Assembly: GCA_016929335.1 (NCBI GenBank)
Contig: JAFGIY010000060.1
Span: 1 to 54,417, forward strand
Origin: Acidobacteriota bacterium
Lineage (GTDB): Bacteria; Acidobacteriota; UBA6911
Length of the DNA stretch: 54,417 bases
Direction of reading: 5' to 3'
Numbering within the stretch: position 1 is the stretch's first letter; each line of letters starts with the position of its first letter. The notes beneath the pieces are model-generated. The model saw only the letters and a program-made list of their open reading frames with translations. It searched no databases and was not told where the DNA came from. Shown here one piece after another: positions 26,658-36,311 of this stretch. Position numbers and translations under genes: made by a program.

Positions 26658-28133
26658 ATGGAATTCGAACCTGTCATTGGTCTTGAAGTGCACGCACAAT
26701 TGCTTACACGCAGCAAGTTGTTTTGCGGCTGCAGCACGCAGTTTGGATCGCCATCGAATTCAAACACATGCCCCGTCTGCCTCGGACTCCCCGGAGCGCT
26801 TCCCGTATTGAACCGGGAAGCAGTTACAATGGCGGTCAAAGCAACCATGGCGCTTGGGTGCCGCATCAATCCCGTATCGATCTTTGCCCGGAAAAACTAT
26901 TTCTACCCGGACTTGCCCAAAGGCTATCAGATCTCTCAATTCGACCGTCCGCTGGGAGAAGCCGGTCGTGTGCTGGTTTTCTCCGGTGACAGGACGGAAA
27001 CCGGGAAGATAGTGAACCGCAGGGAGAAAGCTTTTGGAATCACGCGTCTTCATATGGAAGACGATGCCGGCAAGTCTATACATGAAGGCTTGCCGGAGAC
27101 TTCCTCCAAGTCGTATGTCAATCTGAATCGAACCGGAGTCCCTCTTGTGGAAATCGTCAGTGAACCCGATTTTCGCAGCAGTCAGGAAGCCTATGACTAT
27201 CTGATACATCTTCGTAAGACCCTACTTTATCTGGGCGTTTGTGACGGCAATATGGAAGAAGGCAGTCTGCGGTGCGACGCAAATATTTCACTGAGGCCCA
27301 AAGGGAGCAAAAAACTGGGCACAAAGGTCGAGATAAAAAACCTCAATTCATTCCGCTTTCTGCAAAGAGCCCTGGACTATGAAATCGGGCGTCAGATGCA
27401 GCTTTTGTCCGCAGGTGAGCCGATAGCGCAGGAAACGCGTTTATGGAATGAATCGGAAAGCTGCACATTTGCGATGCGCAGCAAAGAAGAGGCTCATGAT
27501 TATCGGTATTTCCCGGAGCCGGATCTGCTGCCACTTAAACTGGATCCTGTTTGGATTTCCCGGGTGGGAAAAGAGCTTCCGGAACTGCCCGGTCCCAGAA
27601 TGCATCGCTTCATGGAACAATTCGATCTCCCCATCGACGATGCTCTGTTTCTTACGTCCACGCGAGCGTCTGCCGACTATTTTGAGGAGTGCGCCAAAAT
27701 ATCGGCGAACCCGCGGGCGGCGGCCAACTGGATAATGGGAGATCTGGCTTACGCACTGAAAAATGCGGGCAAGGACATCGAGGATTGCCCGATTCCGCCC
27801 GGGCATCTGGCCGCCCTGATCGCCACCATAGATTCCGGCGAGATATCCGGGAAGATCGCCAAGACTGTCTTCGAAGAAATGAGCCGGACTTTGGAAGAAC
27901 CTTCCGGCATTATCAGGCGCATGGGGCTGGCGCAAGTGAGCGATGAAGCCAGTCTGGGATCATTGATCGATGAAATCCTGGCCGCAAATCAGAAACAGCT
28001 GGCGGAATTTCGGTCCGGAAAAACAAAAGTCCTTGGCTTCTTTGTGGGACAGGTGATGAAAGAAACAAAGGGCCAGGCGAATCCGCAGGTTGTCAACGAT
28101 CTTCTGCAGAAAAAACTCTCGGAGGGCCGATAA
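26658..28133 (+). CDS. gatB: Aspartyl/glutamyl-tRNA amidotransferase subunit B
   Basis: GatB of 491 residues, the kinase/amidotransferase subunit that converts Glu-tRNA-Gln and Asp-tRNA-Asn. It opens MEFEPVIGLEVHAQLLT. Zinc-binding cysteines are visible in FCGCSTQF and TCPVCLGLPG. FYPDLPKGYQISQFDRPL and SLRCDANISLRP are family hallmarks, and the C-terminal YqeY-like tail domain ends QVVNDLLQKKLSEGR. gatA and gatC are not adjacent. ATG 26658 is used; the open frame extends ~300 nt upstream only through repeat sequence. Confidence 0.96.
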   Translation: MEFEPVIGLEVHAQLLTRSKLFCGCSTQFGSPSNSNTCPVCLGLPGALPVLNREAVTMAVKATMALGCRINPVSIFARKNYFYPDLPKGYQISQFDRPLGEAGRVLVFSGDRTETGKIVNRREKAFGITRLHMEDDAGKSIHEGLPETSSKSYVNLNRTGVPLVEIVSEPDFRSSQEAYDYLIHLRKTLLYLGVCDGNMEEGSLRCDANISLRPKGSKKLGTKVEIKNLNSFRFLQRALDYEIGRQMQLLSAGEPIAQETRLWNESESCTFAMRSKEEAHDYRYFPEPDLLPLKLDPVWISRVGKELPELPGPRMHRFMEQFDLPIDDALFLTSTRASADYFEECAKISANPRAAANWIMGDLAYALKNAGKDIEDCPIPPGHLAALIATIDSGEISGKIAKTVFEEMSRTLEEPSGIIRRMGLAQVSDEASLGSLIDEILAANQKQLAEFRSGKTKVLGFFVGQVMKETKGQANPQVVNDLLQKKLSEGR

Positions 28134-28152
28134 TTGAAGCCCTGATTGGGAA

Positions 28153-28704
28153 ATGGGAAATTCTTCTTCAAGAAAAATTGCGGCTGCCGTGCGGCAAAAA
28201 AGGATTGGAGCCAAGGCCGCTTCGATGCGGCGACAGGAGGAGGCGGATCCGCGGTTCGTAGCAGACGTTATGCTGGGAAGGCTGGCAAAATGGCTGCGGA
28301 TTGCCGGATTCGACGTTCTCTACTCCAACAAATTCACCGACGACGAATTGATGGCCATTTCCAACCTTCAGCACCGAGTGCTCCTTTCCCGGGATACGCG
28401 GCTGCTGATCAGAAAACCGGTTACGGAATTCATATTTCTGGAAAGCGAAAATATCCAGAAGCAAATCCGGCAGGTCTTCGAAACAATGCATATCTCCGCA
28501 CTCGATTCTCTTCTTACCCGTTGTTTATCCTGTAATGAGACCCTGGTTGAGACTCCGCGAGAAACGGTGCGCGAGCGTGTTCCCGTCTTCGTCTATGAAA
28601 CACAAACCCACTTCAAATCCTGCCCCAAATGCGGGAAGATATTTTGGGCGGGGACGCATCGAGCTGCCGTGATCCAAACCCTGCAGAAGCTTTGCCGTGA
28701 ATAA
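28153..28704 (+). CDS. Mut7-C RNase domain protein
   Basis: A 183-residue protein. The Mut7-C (PIN-like) domain is recognisable from residue ~33: FVADVMLGRLAKWLRIAGFD, then a DDELMAIS segment and VLLSRDTRLL. A C-terminal zinc ribbon has two C-x2-C pairs (CLSCNETL and CPKCGKIFW). The family is presumed to be a nuclease; a substrate is not established. The first ~24 residues are not conserved in type, so ATG 28225 is an alternative start. Confidence 0.85.
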   Translation: MGNSSSRKIAAAVRQKRIGAKAASMRRQEEADPRFVADVMLGRLAKWLRIAGFDVLYSNKFTDDELMAISNLQHRVLLSRDTRLLIRKPVTEFIFLESENIQKQIRQVFETMHISALDSLLTRCLSCNETLVETPRETVRERVPVFVYETQTHFKSCPKCGKIFWAGTHRAAVIQTLQKLCRE

Positions 28705-28763
28705 GGGATGCCCCCAGGATCTTTTGTTGGTCTCTTTTGAGGTATTTTTGAAAGGAAGCGGAT

Positions 28764-29339
28764 GTGAGAACTGAAACATCGGCCGGGCTATTTCTGGCAT
28801 GTCTCGCCGTGATCGCTATTGCCCCGGTGTCCGTATCTGCGCAAACACAGGGATCCTCTCCATCGCAGGCTGCACCGGCCGGCGTGACTCTGACCGGCAT
28901 CGTGGAATGCGGCGAGGGATATACTTCTCACGAACTCTACGACATCAAGCTCACCCTTATAGAGGTGATTCGAGGAGAAGAGGCATGGGCACTCATAAAA
29001 AAGGCGGATTCCGGCAACAAACCGGCGGAACCCGGTGCTGAATATCTTCTGGCCCGAATCAGGTTTGAATACTTTGCCAGAGGGACGCCGGGGCTTTGCG
29101 TGCACCAGGTAGTTCCGGAGCAATTCACCGCATACTCCGCCGGCGGCGAAGACTACAAATCGGCATCCGTCGTACTTCCCAAACCTGAAATGCGCAAAGG
29201 CTTTAAATCCGGCGAATCCCTGGAGGGCTGGATTGCATTCATGGTTGCTCAAAACGATAGGGCTCCCCTCATGTCTTATTCAGCCAGTACGGGAGGTGCC
29301 GTACAACAGGGCGGCGATAAATGGTTCCTGTTGCGCTGA
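28764..29339 (+). CDS. Secreted protein of unknown function
   Basis: A 191-residue protein with a clear signal peptide (about residues 1-26, ending VSVSAQ) and a single C-terminal beta-rich domain. The segments VIRGEEAWALIKKAD, EYLLARIRFEYF and SGESLEGWIAF give the feel of DUF4352-like immunoglobulin-fold proteins. I do not assign the family firmly. The GTG start at 28764 is preceded by AAAGGAAG. Probably periplasmic or lipid-free exported; role unknown. Confidence 0.65.
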   Translation: MRTETSAGLFLACLAVIAIAPVSVSAQTQGSSPSQAAPAGVTLTGIVECGEGYTSHELYDIKLTLIEVIRGEEAWALIKKADSGNKPAEPGAEYLLARIRFEYFARGTPGLCVHQVVPEQFTAYSAGGEDYKSASVVLPKPEMRKGFKSGESLEGWIAFMVAQNDRAPLMSYSASTGGAVQQGGDKWFLLR

Positions 29340-29484
29340 ATCTGTTTTTCCGGATCCTTCATTTAACAAATAAGTGTCCCCGACTCTTTTCTTCCCCATG
29401 ATGCTTATCTGCGATGGAACGAGGGCCGGGCGAAAGCTATAATCCGTGAGAAATGTGCCGAAGCGGTTCAAATAAACGGATCGC

Positions 29485-31713
29485 ATGAGGATTTTTTCAA
29501 TCTCTCATTTCGTATGCCGAATTGAAGGAATGCTTACCCAGACGCAAAAAGATCAGGTCCTCAAATATATCCAATCCCTGACCGCCGGTAGTTTTACTTT
29601 CCGGGATATCGTGCGAGTGCTGGATTTGGACAGCGACGATCGCAGAAGCCTGCAGCGCTTCCTCGACGAATTGGATGAAGACGAGGTCATTCATCGAATT
29701 AAAAGAGGCCGCTATGCAATCCCGGCGCGCGACAATCTGGCTGCAGGGACGCTCAGCTGTCACTCCGACGGATATGGATTCCTCATCCCCGATGACCGCA
29801 CCCAGTTTAAAGACGACATCTTCATTCCTGCACGAAACATGGAGGATGCGCTTCATGGAGACCGGGTGCTCGTAAAAATACACCGCAAAAAGTATCAGGC
29901 AAAGCGCGTGCGCCGGGGCCGCCGGGTCTGCATGGAAGAGAAAAAGGAAAGGATCGAAGGTATTGTCGTACGAGTACTGGAGAGGAAGCGCTCCTGCATC
30001 GTCGGACGATACTGCGCACATCCGCGATTCCCTTTCGTTGTGCCGCTGGACACCCGTATTGCCCACGATATCCGCATCCCCTTTCAATCGGCTAAGGGAG
30101 CCAAAGAGGGCCATATCGTTGCCGTCACGATGACGATCCCTCCCGGCAGAAACCAAATCCCTCAGGGAAAGGTTACGGAGATTCTGGGCTATCCGGGAGA
30201 TCCCGGGATCGAATACAAGATCGTGGAGCATAAATTCGGGCTTCCGGTTTCTTTCTCGCCCGAAGCGCTTCGGGAGACCGATGCCCTTCCCGATCTTGTT
30301 CTGGAAGAAGAGTATTCAGGGCGCGAAGATTTTCGCGATGAATTTGCCGTTACGATCGATGGAGAAACAGCCCGGGATTTTGATGACGCCGTAAGCCTGA
30401 AAAAACTGCCTTCGGGCAATTTCCTGCTCGGCGTGCATATTGCGGATGTATCCCATTACGTGTCCGAAGGCTCGGCAATTGATTCGGATGCGTATGAACG
30501 GGGCACGTCCGTCTATTTTCCCGATCGCTCCATACCCATGCTTCCGGCAAGACTATCCAGCGGCATCTGCAGCCTTAAACCCCAGGTTGACAGACTCGTG
30601 CTGTCGGCTCTGATCGAGATCGATGCAAAAGAGAAAATCCTGGCAAAACGCTTCGCCAAGGGTGTGCTGCGAAGCCGCGCAAGAATGACATACACGTCGG
30701 TGGCAAAAATCCTGGTTGATCGCGATCCTGAAGAAAGAAACCGCTATGCGGAACTGGTTCCCATGCTCGAAACCATGGAGGAGCTTTGCCTGATTCTATC
30801 GAAAAAGAGATATCATCGTGGCGCCGTCGATTTCGATCTTCCGGAAGCCGAAATACAATTCAACGAAAGCGGGAAAATAATCAGCGTTATCCCGGCTGAG
30901 CGCAATATCGCGCACCGCATCATCGAAGAGTTCATGTTGCTGGCTAACGAGTGCGTCGCAGCCGGACTTACGGCTTCGGGGGGGCCGGCACTCTATCGCG
31001 TACATGAAAAACCGGATCCCGTAAAAGTCGATGAATTCGCCGAATTCGCGCTGAATCTCGGATACAGGTTGGAAAAACACGACGGAGAATATCGTTCCAG
31101 GGATTTCCAGAAATTCGTCATGCAGCTGGAAGGCAAAGCCGAACAGAAGTTTCTAGTTTATCTTATGCTGCGATCATTCATGCAGGCACATTACTCAGAC
31201 CGGAATGTCGGGCATTTCGGCCTGGCAACGGCCGAGTATACTCACTTCACTTCTCCGATCCGACGGTATCCGGATCTTATGGTCCATCGCCTGTTGAAAG
31301 CATGTATGAGGAAAGAGACCTCTGCCGCCTGGCTGGAAAAAACAAAAGGGCTCCTGCCGGAGATGGCATCCCACACGTCCATCCGCGAGCGCACCGCCGA
31401 TGAAGCCGAACGCGAAATGGAAAAGATCAAGAAGGCACAATTCATGGCGGACAAAATCGGGGAAGAATTCGAGGCTATTGTTTTTTCAGCATCCCGCCAG
31501 GGCTTTTTTGTGGAACTGCTGGACCATTATGTCGAGGGATTCGTTCCTATACACGCCCTTATCGACGACGATTACCAATATAAGGAAGCTACGCGCTCTT
31601 TCATTGGCACGCGCCGCCGTCACCGCTATCAGCTCGGTACGAAATTGCGCGTCCGCCTGGACAGCGCCAACCAGGAAACCGCCCGGCTTTCTTTTTCAGT
31701 CGTTAGCCGCTAG
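29485..31713 (+). CDS. rnr: Ribonuclease R
   Basis: A 742-residue 3'-5' exoribonuclease of the RNB family. An N-terminal winged-helix segment (about 20-85) is followed by two cold-shock domains. The RNB catalytic domain carries the acidic site in DFDDAVSL and the segments HIADVSHYV and YFPDRSIPMLP. Near the end lies a C-terminal S1 domain (EFEAIVFSASRQGFFVELLD). It degrades structured RNA. ATG 29530 is an alternative start that would drop 15 residues of uncertain status. The stop is within AGCCGCTAGCCCGC, a sequence shared with the end of convergent selA. Confidence 0.95.
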   Translation: MRIFSISHFVCRIEGMLTQTQKDQVLKYIQSLTAGSFTFRDIVRVLDLDSDDRRSLQRFLDELDEDEVIHRIKRGRYAIPARDNLAAGTLSCHSDGYGFLIPDDRTQFKDDIFIPARNMEDALHGDRVLVKIHRKKYQAKRVRRGRRVCMEEKKERIEGIVVRVLERKRSCIVGRYCAHPRFPFVVPLDTRIAHDIRIPFQSAKGAKEGHIVAVTMTIPPGRNQIPQGKVTEILGYPGDPGIEYKIVEHKFGLPVSFSPEALRETDALPDLVLEEEYSGREDFRDEFAVTIDGETARDFDDAVSLKKLPSGNFLLGVHIADVSHYVSEGSAIDSDAYERGTSVYFPDRSIPMLPARLSSGICSLKPQVDRLVLSALIEIDAKEKILAKRFAKGVLRSRARMTYTSVAKILVDRDPEERNRYAELVPMLETMEELCLILSKKRYHRGAVDFDLPEAEIQFNESGKIISVIPAERNIAHRIIEEFMLLANECVAAGLTASGGPALYRVHEKPDPVKVDEFAEFALNLGYRLEKHDGEYRSRDFQKFVMQLEGKAEQKFLVYLMLRSFMQAHYSDRNVGHFGLATAEYTHFTSPIRRYPDLMVHRLLKACMRKETSAAWLEKTKGLLPEMASHTSIRERTADEAEREMEKIKKAQFMADKIGEEFEAIVFSASRQGFFVELLDHYVEGFVPIHALIDDDYQYKEATRSFIGTRRRHRYQLGTKLRVRLDSANQETARLSFSVVSR

Positions 31714-31733
31714 CCCGCGTTTATCAGGAGAAA

Positions 31734-31830
31734 AACGCCACGGATTTCGCGGATTATGGATTGCGCAGTCAGAGGCCGGATCATGCAGCTATTCTTCTAA
31801 ATCCGTGAAATCCGTGGCTGCTTGGCGTTG
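31734..31830. repeat. Inverted pair of AAATCCGTG nonamer repeats after rnr
   Basis: The left arm (about 31734-31756) contains GCCACGGATTTCGCGGATT. The right arm (31800-31830) contains the inverse, with two AAATCCGTG units in tandem. Eighteen of 19 core positions match, and GGCGTT/AACGCC flanks extend the symmetry. It lies just past the rnr stop. Confidence 0.75.
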
Positions 31831-31889
31831 ATTAGGGGCAAGTCAGATCATGCAGATCAAATGCCAAGGGATTTATGACGCACTACACC

Positions 31890-31915
31890 AGCCCGCTTTA
31901 TTCATGAAGCGGGCT
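31890..31915. terminator. Hairpin between convergent rnr and selA, overlapping the selA stop
   Basis: AGCCCGCTT and AAGCGGGCT form a 9-bp stem around TATTCATG. The stem contains part of the selA stop codon (31914-31916). There is no T-run, so whether it terminates transcription is uncertain, but it is well placed between two convergent genes. Confidence 0.45.
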
Positions 31916-33326
31916 AGCGGCTTGCGACTGCTTTTCGCAATCCCTCAATGAGGATCGATTCCTCTTCAGGGAACACCGTGCGGAGATCGATCAGAGCCTT
32001 GTCCTCCTCCAATCGAATAATGATAGGCGGATCCTGAAAACGCAGGCGTGACTCGATGGTGCTTGAGCTTATGCGGCTTGATTCGACAGCAACAATCGTC
32101 GTTTCAAGAGCATATTCCGGGCAGGAGCCTCCGCCAACCAGCGAATTGCCTTCCGACAACTGTATGTGCACAGTATCAGGAACCGCAGCCCGAAGCTTCC
32201 GCAAAAAGCGCTGAGATCGTTTTTTCAGTTCCGGGCCGGTCATGGCAATCATCCGTACCACCGGAATTTCCTTTGCGGCCTTGCCGAAACGATAGCTGCC
32301 GAGGGTGGCTTCCAGTGCGCTATAAATCAGTTTGTCCACCCTGTAGGTGCGCATAAGAGGATTTTTGCGGATGGGATCAATCAGCGACTTGGTACCTGCT
32401 ATGATTCCTGCCTGTGGCCCGCCCAATAGCTTATCCCCGCTGAAACAAATCACATCCACGCCGGCAGCCAGGCTTTCGCGCGCCAGCGGTTCGCCCGAAA
32501 TTCCAAAGGCTTTTAGATCGACCAGACACCCGCTGCCAATATCCTCCACCAGCGGTATCTTTGCAGCGCGGGACAGATCGACGAGCTCATGCAGTTCAGG
32601 CCTTTGAGTAAATCCCACCATTTTGAAATTGCTGGGGTGAACTCTGAGCAGTAATGCAGTATTTGGTCCGATGGCATCCCGATAATCCTGAATGCGGGTT
32701 TTGTTTGTAGTCCCCACTTCCCGAAGAAGCGCGCCGCTGCGCATCATAATATCGGGGATTCGGAAAGATCCGCCGATTTCGACAAGTTCTCCTCGTGAAA
32801 CGACCACTTCCCTGCCGGAAGCCAGCGAATTCAAGATCAGGAATACAGCGGCAGCGTTATTATTTACAACAGTTGCAGCTTCGCATCCGAGAATTTCCTG
32901 CAGCAGAGGCTCGATCATTTTATCCCGGTGAGAACGCCTGCCACCAAGAATTTCGTACTCAAGATTTGTGTAATGCCCGGAAAATGCCGATAAAGCCTTT
33001 TGAGCTGCCGGGGATACAGGAGCTCGACCCAAATTAGTATGAAGAATGACACCAGTCGCGTTGACTACCATGCGCAGGTTCGGCATCAGACGGATCTGAA
33101 GCTTCTGTTTCAGAATCAGCTCCAAATGCTCAGGGGTGAAGTCGATATCGGAATCCCGACTACCGGAACGCACATCGCTTCGGATTTCCTGCAGCATCTT
33201 TTGAATCTCAGCAACGACAAACTCCCGGCTGGTTTGGGATACCCATTGGGCGATTGCCGGGCGCAACAAAAGCTGGTCAACGGCAGGTATCTTACGCAGA
33301 ACGGCTTGCAGATTGGATTTGTTCAT
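31914..33326 (-). CDS. selA: L-seryl-tRNA(Sec) selenium transferase
   Basis: A 470-residue PLP enzyme that converts Ser-tRNA(Sec) to Sec-tRNA(Sec). The N-terminal domain has IPAVDQLLL, and MVVNATGVILHTNLGRAPVS is diagnostic. The PLP-binding lysine sits in FSGDKLLGGPQAG. Its presence implies that the organism decodes UGA as selenocysteine. selB, selD and tRNA-Sec are not in the window, and no Sec gene was recognised here. It is transcribed divergently from the MXAN_5187-type gene and converges on rnr. Confidence 0.96.
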   Translation of the reverse strand: MNKSNLQAVLRKIPAVDQLLLRPAIAQWVSQTSREFVVAEIQKMLQEIRSDVRSGSRDSDIDFTPEHLELILKQKLQIRLMPNLRMVVNATGVILHTNLGRAPVSPAAQKALSAFSGHYTNLEYEILGGRRSHRDKMIEPLLQEILGCEAATVVNNNAAAVFLILNSLASGREVVVSRGELVEIGGSFRIPDIMMRSGALLREVGTTNKTRIQDYRDAIGPNTALLLRVHPSNFKMVGFTQRPELHELVDLSRAAKIPLVEDIGSGCLVDLKAFGISGEPLARESLAAGVDVICFSGDKLLGGPQAGIIAGTKSLIDPIRKNPLMRTYRVDKLIYSALEATLGSYRFGKAAKEIPVVRMIAMTGPELKKRSQRFLRKLRAAVPDTVHIQLSEGNSLVGGGSCPEYALETTIVAVESSRISSSTIESRLRFQDPPIIIRLEEDKALIDLRTVFPEEESILIEGLRKAVASR

Positions 33327-33463
33327 TCAGGCATTTCAGCACAGTGTCCGGAATGCTGTCAATTCATGATTGCATCCCGAACGTCAGGAGCAAATGCTAT
33401 TTCGGATTCGGAACCAACGAAAGATATATCGAGTCACTGCTGATCAGATGAGGAATAACAATC

Positions 33464-34030
33464 GTGTATGACGACGACCTGTCAAATCTGGAAGACTGGA
33501 TTCGCCGCTTGAAAATCGAATACCACATCTTCTTCACCGGCAATCGAAAAAAGCCGCCGGAAGATCTCAGGATGCGGGTGGAAACACTGGTAAAAAAGCT
33601 ATCCGAATCCACGGACATGAACTATACCCAGCGTTTTCGTTTCAGCACACTTGTAACCCGATTTTATGTCTATCGGGACCTCTGGCGGAGGACAACACAG
33701 GAGCGCGAGATGGATGTGATTTCCAAGGAAGCGGCTGTTCCCAAAAGCGACACTTCCGCTTCCTCCGCGAAGATCCCGGCAGAAGCCATCCGCATCACGA
33801 TTTCGGATCCTAAAACCGAAGAAGAAAAGGTGCGGCAGCTTTATGACGCGCTGATTCGCATCAAAAGCAAGGAATCACAGCAGACACCTATATCCTACCA
33901 GCAGTTTTCCAAGTACATAGCAACGCAGACTCAGGGCATTCAGAAAAAGCACGGATGCTCTAAAGTCGCTTTTACTATTGCGCTGGATGAAAATGCGATT
34001 CGATTTACGGCTACAGCGGAAACCCGCTAG
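33464..34030 (+). CDS. MXAN_5187 C-terminal domain-like protein
   Basis: A 188-residue protein beginning [28 protein letters not shown]. That layout, with [20 protein letters not shown] further on, matches the domain named after Myxococcus MXAN_5187, known from Myxococcota and Acidobacteriota and of unknown function. A Ser/Ala linker (about 90-110) separates it from a C-terminal half ([14 protein letters not shown]). The start is GTG 33464 with GATGAGG upstream. Its TAG stop is formed by the CTAG palindrome at 34027-34030 that also gives the stop of the convergent cold-shock gene. Confidence 0.75.
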   Translation: MYDDDLSNLEDWIRRLKIEYHIFFTGNRKKPPEDLRMRVETLVKKLSESTDMNYTQRFRFSTLVTRFYVYRDLWRRTTQEREMDVISKEAAVPKSDTSASSAKIPAEAIRITISDPKTEEEKVRQLYDALIRIKSKESQQTPISYQQFSKYIATQTQGIQKKHGCSKVAFTIALDENAIRFTATAETR

Positions 34031-34257
34031 CCCACGGCCTCTCGTTCTGGTTCGAGTCTCACAACGTGCTCAGCCTGTGGTCCCCGCGGCCCCAACTTTA
34101 CGTCGAACTCAACCTGTTCACCTTCGCGAAGCGTTCTGTAACCCTTTTCCTGAATTGAGCTATAGTGGACGAATACATCCGCTCCCGAGGGCTGCGAGAT
34201 AAAACCATAGCCCTTGGTGTTGTTAAACCACTTCACTGTCCCCGTAATTTTACTCAT
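34027..34257 (-). CDS. Cold-shock protein, CspA family
   Basis: A 76-residue cold-shock domain protein. The RNA-binding motifs KGYGFI and VFVHYSSI are visible, and the opening is [14 protein letters not shown]. It acts as an RNA chaperone or regulator of mRNA structure. A long upstream leader is possible in cold-shock genes, and about 340 nt separate it from purH. AGGGGAAAT precedes the ATG on its strand. It ends in the shared CTAG palindrome. Confidence 0.95.
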   Translation of the reverse strand: MSKITGTVKWFNNTKGYGFISQPSGADVFVHYSSIQEKGYRTLREGEQVEFDVKLGPRGPQAEHVVRLEPEREAVG

Positions 34258-34594
34258 TTATTTCCCCTCGAAAACCAAAGCAACCCTATCGCTTCACCGG
34301 GACCTGAAAATTCCCAGTTCACGGCCAAGCGAACTTCTTATCATCTACTTTAAATCTAGATAATTTGATCAGAGCCTAGACGAGAGGATTTACAATTGTC
34401 AAGAACAAAATTTGATCCAATCGGAGACCTCAGATTTTGAAGAAATGTAAAATTCGTGTAATTCGCGGCTTGTTTTTTAGGGCTTTATGCAGTTTCTCGC
34501 GCAAAGCACACAACACGATTAAAGCTGCCGCTGGCTTTCCGTAATGCAATGCGTATACTATCTTTTTCTTTTAAGCTTCCCGAGGAGGTGCCCC
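34258..34594. other. 337-nt divergent spacer between the cold-shock gene and purH
   Basis: No gene is seen. A TTGACA on the minus strand (34397-34402) could be the -35 of the cold-shock gene, but its -10 partner is poor. A TATACT at 34554-34559 could be the -10 of purH, 35 nt before its start. A 9-mer repeat copy (AATTCGTGT/AATTCGCGG) lies at 34451-34471. Confidence 0.4.
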
Positions 34595-36160
34595 GTGACC
34601 CGTATCCAACGAGCTTTGGTAAGCGTTTCCGATAAAACCGGTCTGGCTGAATTATCCCGGTCTCTGCATGAAATGGGTGTCCGGCTGATTTCAACTGGAG
34701 GCACCGCAAATTTTCTGAGAGAGCGCGGAATACCCGTACTCGATGTATCGGAATATACGGGCTTTCCTGAAATTCTGGACGGCCGGGTGAAAACGCTTCA
34801 TCCGAAAGTTCATGGCGGATTGCTGGGAATGCGAGATAAACCTTCTCACCGGACACAAATGAAAGAGCAGGGAATTCAGACGATCGACATGGTTGTTGTT
34901 AATCTCTATCCTTTTCGTGAAACGGCCGCACGGGAAGGCGTCACCTACCCGGAAGTAATTGAACAAATTGATATTGGCGGGCCAAGCATGATTCGGTCGG
35001 CCGCCAAAAACCATGCCGGCGTCGCCGTCGTCACGGATCCGCGGGACTATGGATGGATCATCGAAGAACTAAGAACGCATGGCGGAGAATTGAGTGATGC
35101 AACACGATTTATACTGGCTCAAAAAGCATTTGCCGCCACCGCCTCATACGATAGCGCCATTGCAGCCTACTTTTCGGAACGGATCTGGTCGGCGGATGGA
35201 GCGAAAAAGCAAGATGGCACAATGCCGGCTTCCGAGATACTGTGTCTGGAAAAAGTCACAGACCTCCGCTATGGCGAAAATCCCCATCAGCGTGCGGCGC
35301 TGTACCGCAAGGCTTCCGAACCTTCCTCCGGAGTAGCGGGAGCGGAAGTCCTGCACGGCAAAGAGCTTAGCTACAACAATCTTCTCGATTCCGATTCGGC
35401 GTGGAATCTGATACTTGAATTCGACAAGCCGGCCGCCGCCGTTATTAAGCACACTAATCCCTGCGGCGTCGCACAAGCCGATAGGCTCGTGGACGCCTAT
35501 ATCTTCGCTCGCGATTGTGATCCGGTGTCCGCCTTCGGTTCCGTCATAGCCTTTAATCGAAAAATCGACGCGGACACTGCGACGGAGCTTAACAAGTTGT
35601 TTGTGGAGGTCGTCCTTGCTCCCGATTTCGCGGGAGATGCTCTCTCGATCCTGCAGCAAAAGAAAAACATCCGCCTGCTCAAGGTTAAATCAGACGAGCC
35701 TCTCGCGCTCCAACACCGGCAGATCGGGGGAGGATTTCTTATCCAGGATAAGGACATGCATTATCTCCATACGGAGGGACTGAAGGTCGTTACCAAACGC
35801 GCTCCTGCTCAGGAAGAACTGGAGGCGCTGATGTTCGGATGGCGCGTCGTGAAACACGTCAAATCCAACGCCGTCGTTTTTGCTGACGCCTCGCGAATGC
35901 TGGGGATCGGAGCCGGCCAGACTAGCCGTGTGGATGCCGTAAAATGGGGAGCCATGAAAGCGACACTTCCACTTAAGGGATGCGCTCTGGCCTCCGATGC
36001 GTTTTTCCCATTCGCCGATGGATTGCTGGCCGCGGCGGAATACGGGGTACGGGCGATTATCCAGCCGGGTGGATCCGTTCGCGATGCCGAAGTCATTGAC
36101 GCGGCAAATGACAAGGACATTGCAATGGTGTTCACCGGAATCCGCCACTTCAAGCACTAA
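34595..36160 (+). CDS. purH: Bifunctional AICAR formyltransferase/IMP cyclohydrolase
   Basis: A 521-residue PurH that catalyses the last two steps of IMP synthesis. The N-terminal IMP cyclohydrolase domain (about 1-200) contains LISTGGTANFL and DGRVKTLHPKVHGGLL. The C-terminal transformylase domain carries LRYGENPHQRAALYR, KHTNPCGVA and FFPFADGLL. The start at GTG 34595 has a strong GAGGAGGTG at 34582-34590. The frame is open 51 nt upstream. It is divergent from the cold-shock gene. Confidence 0.97.
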   Translation: MTRIQRALVSVSDKTGLAELSRSLHEMGVRLISTGGTANFLRERGIPVLDVSEYTGFPEILDGRVKTLHPKVHGGLLGMRDKPSHRTQMKEQGIQTIDMVVVNLYPFRETAAREGVTYPEVIEQIDIGGPSMIRSAAKNHAGVAVVTDPRDYGWIIEELRTHGGELSDATRFILAQKAFAATASYDSAIAAYFSERIWSADGAKKQDGTMPASEILCLEKVTDLRYGENPHQRAALYRKASEPSSGVAGAEVLHGKELSYNNLLDSDSAWNLILEFDKPAAAVIKHTNPCGVAQADRLVDAYIFARDCDPVSAFGSVIAFNRKIDADTATELNKLFVEVVLAPDFAGDALSILQQKKNIRLLKVKSDEPLALQHRQIGGGFLIQDKDMHYLHTEGLKVVTKRAPAQEELEALMFGWRVVKHVKSNAVVFADASRMLGIGAGQTSRVDAVKWGAMKATLPLKGCALASDAFFPFADGLLAAAEYGVRAIIQPGGSVRDAEVIDAANDKDIAMVFTGIRHFKH

Positions 36161-36311
36161 TCCGCATTTCTCTCAGGTTTTCATGGCAAGGCGGCGCAGA
36201 CATGCCCGGATCCGCCGCCGCAGGAGAAAAGCTGCGGAAGTACGGGCTGGAGCCGAATCGGGCAGAGCAACGTTTTCGCGCGCCTAAAATACTGATTGGT
36301 GACTATCGACC

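Noticed and set aside
34051..34075. GGTTCGAGTCT resembling a tRNA T-arm
   Set aside because: It lies inside the cold-shock coding sequence and no acceptor or anticodon stem is present.
36183..36287. Small Arg-rich frame between purH and the DUF2914 gene
   Set aside because: It starts RRRRHARIRRRRRK and looks like a basic peptide, but no ribosome site is convincing and an equally open frame overlaps it. Chance in a GC-rich spacer is likely.
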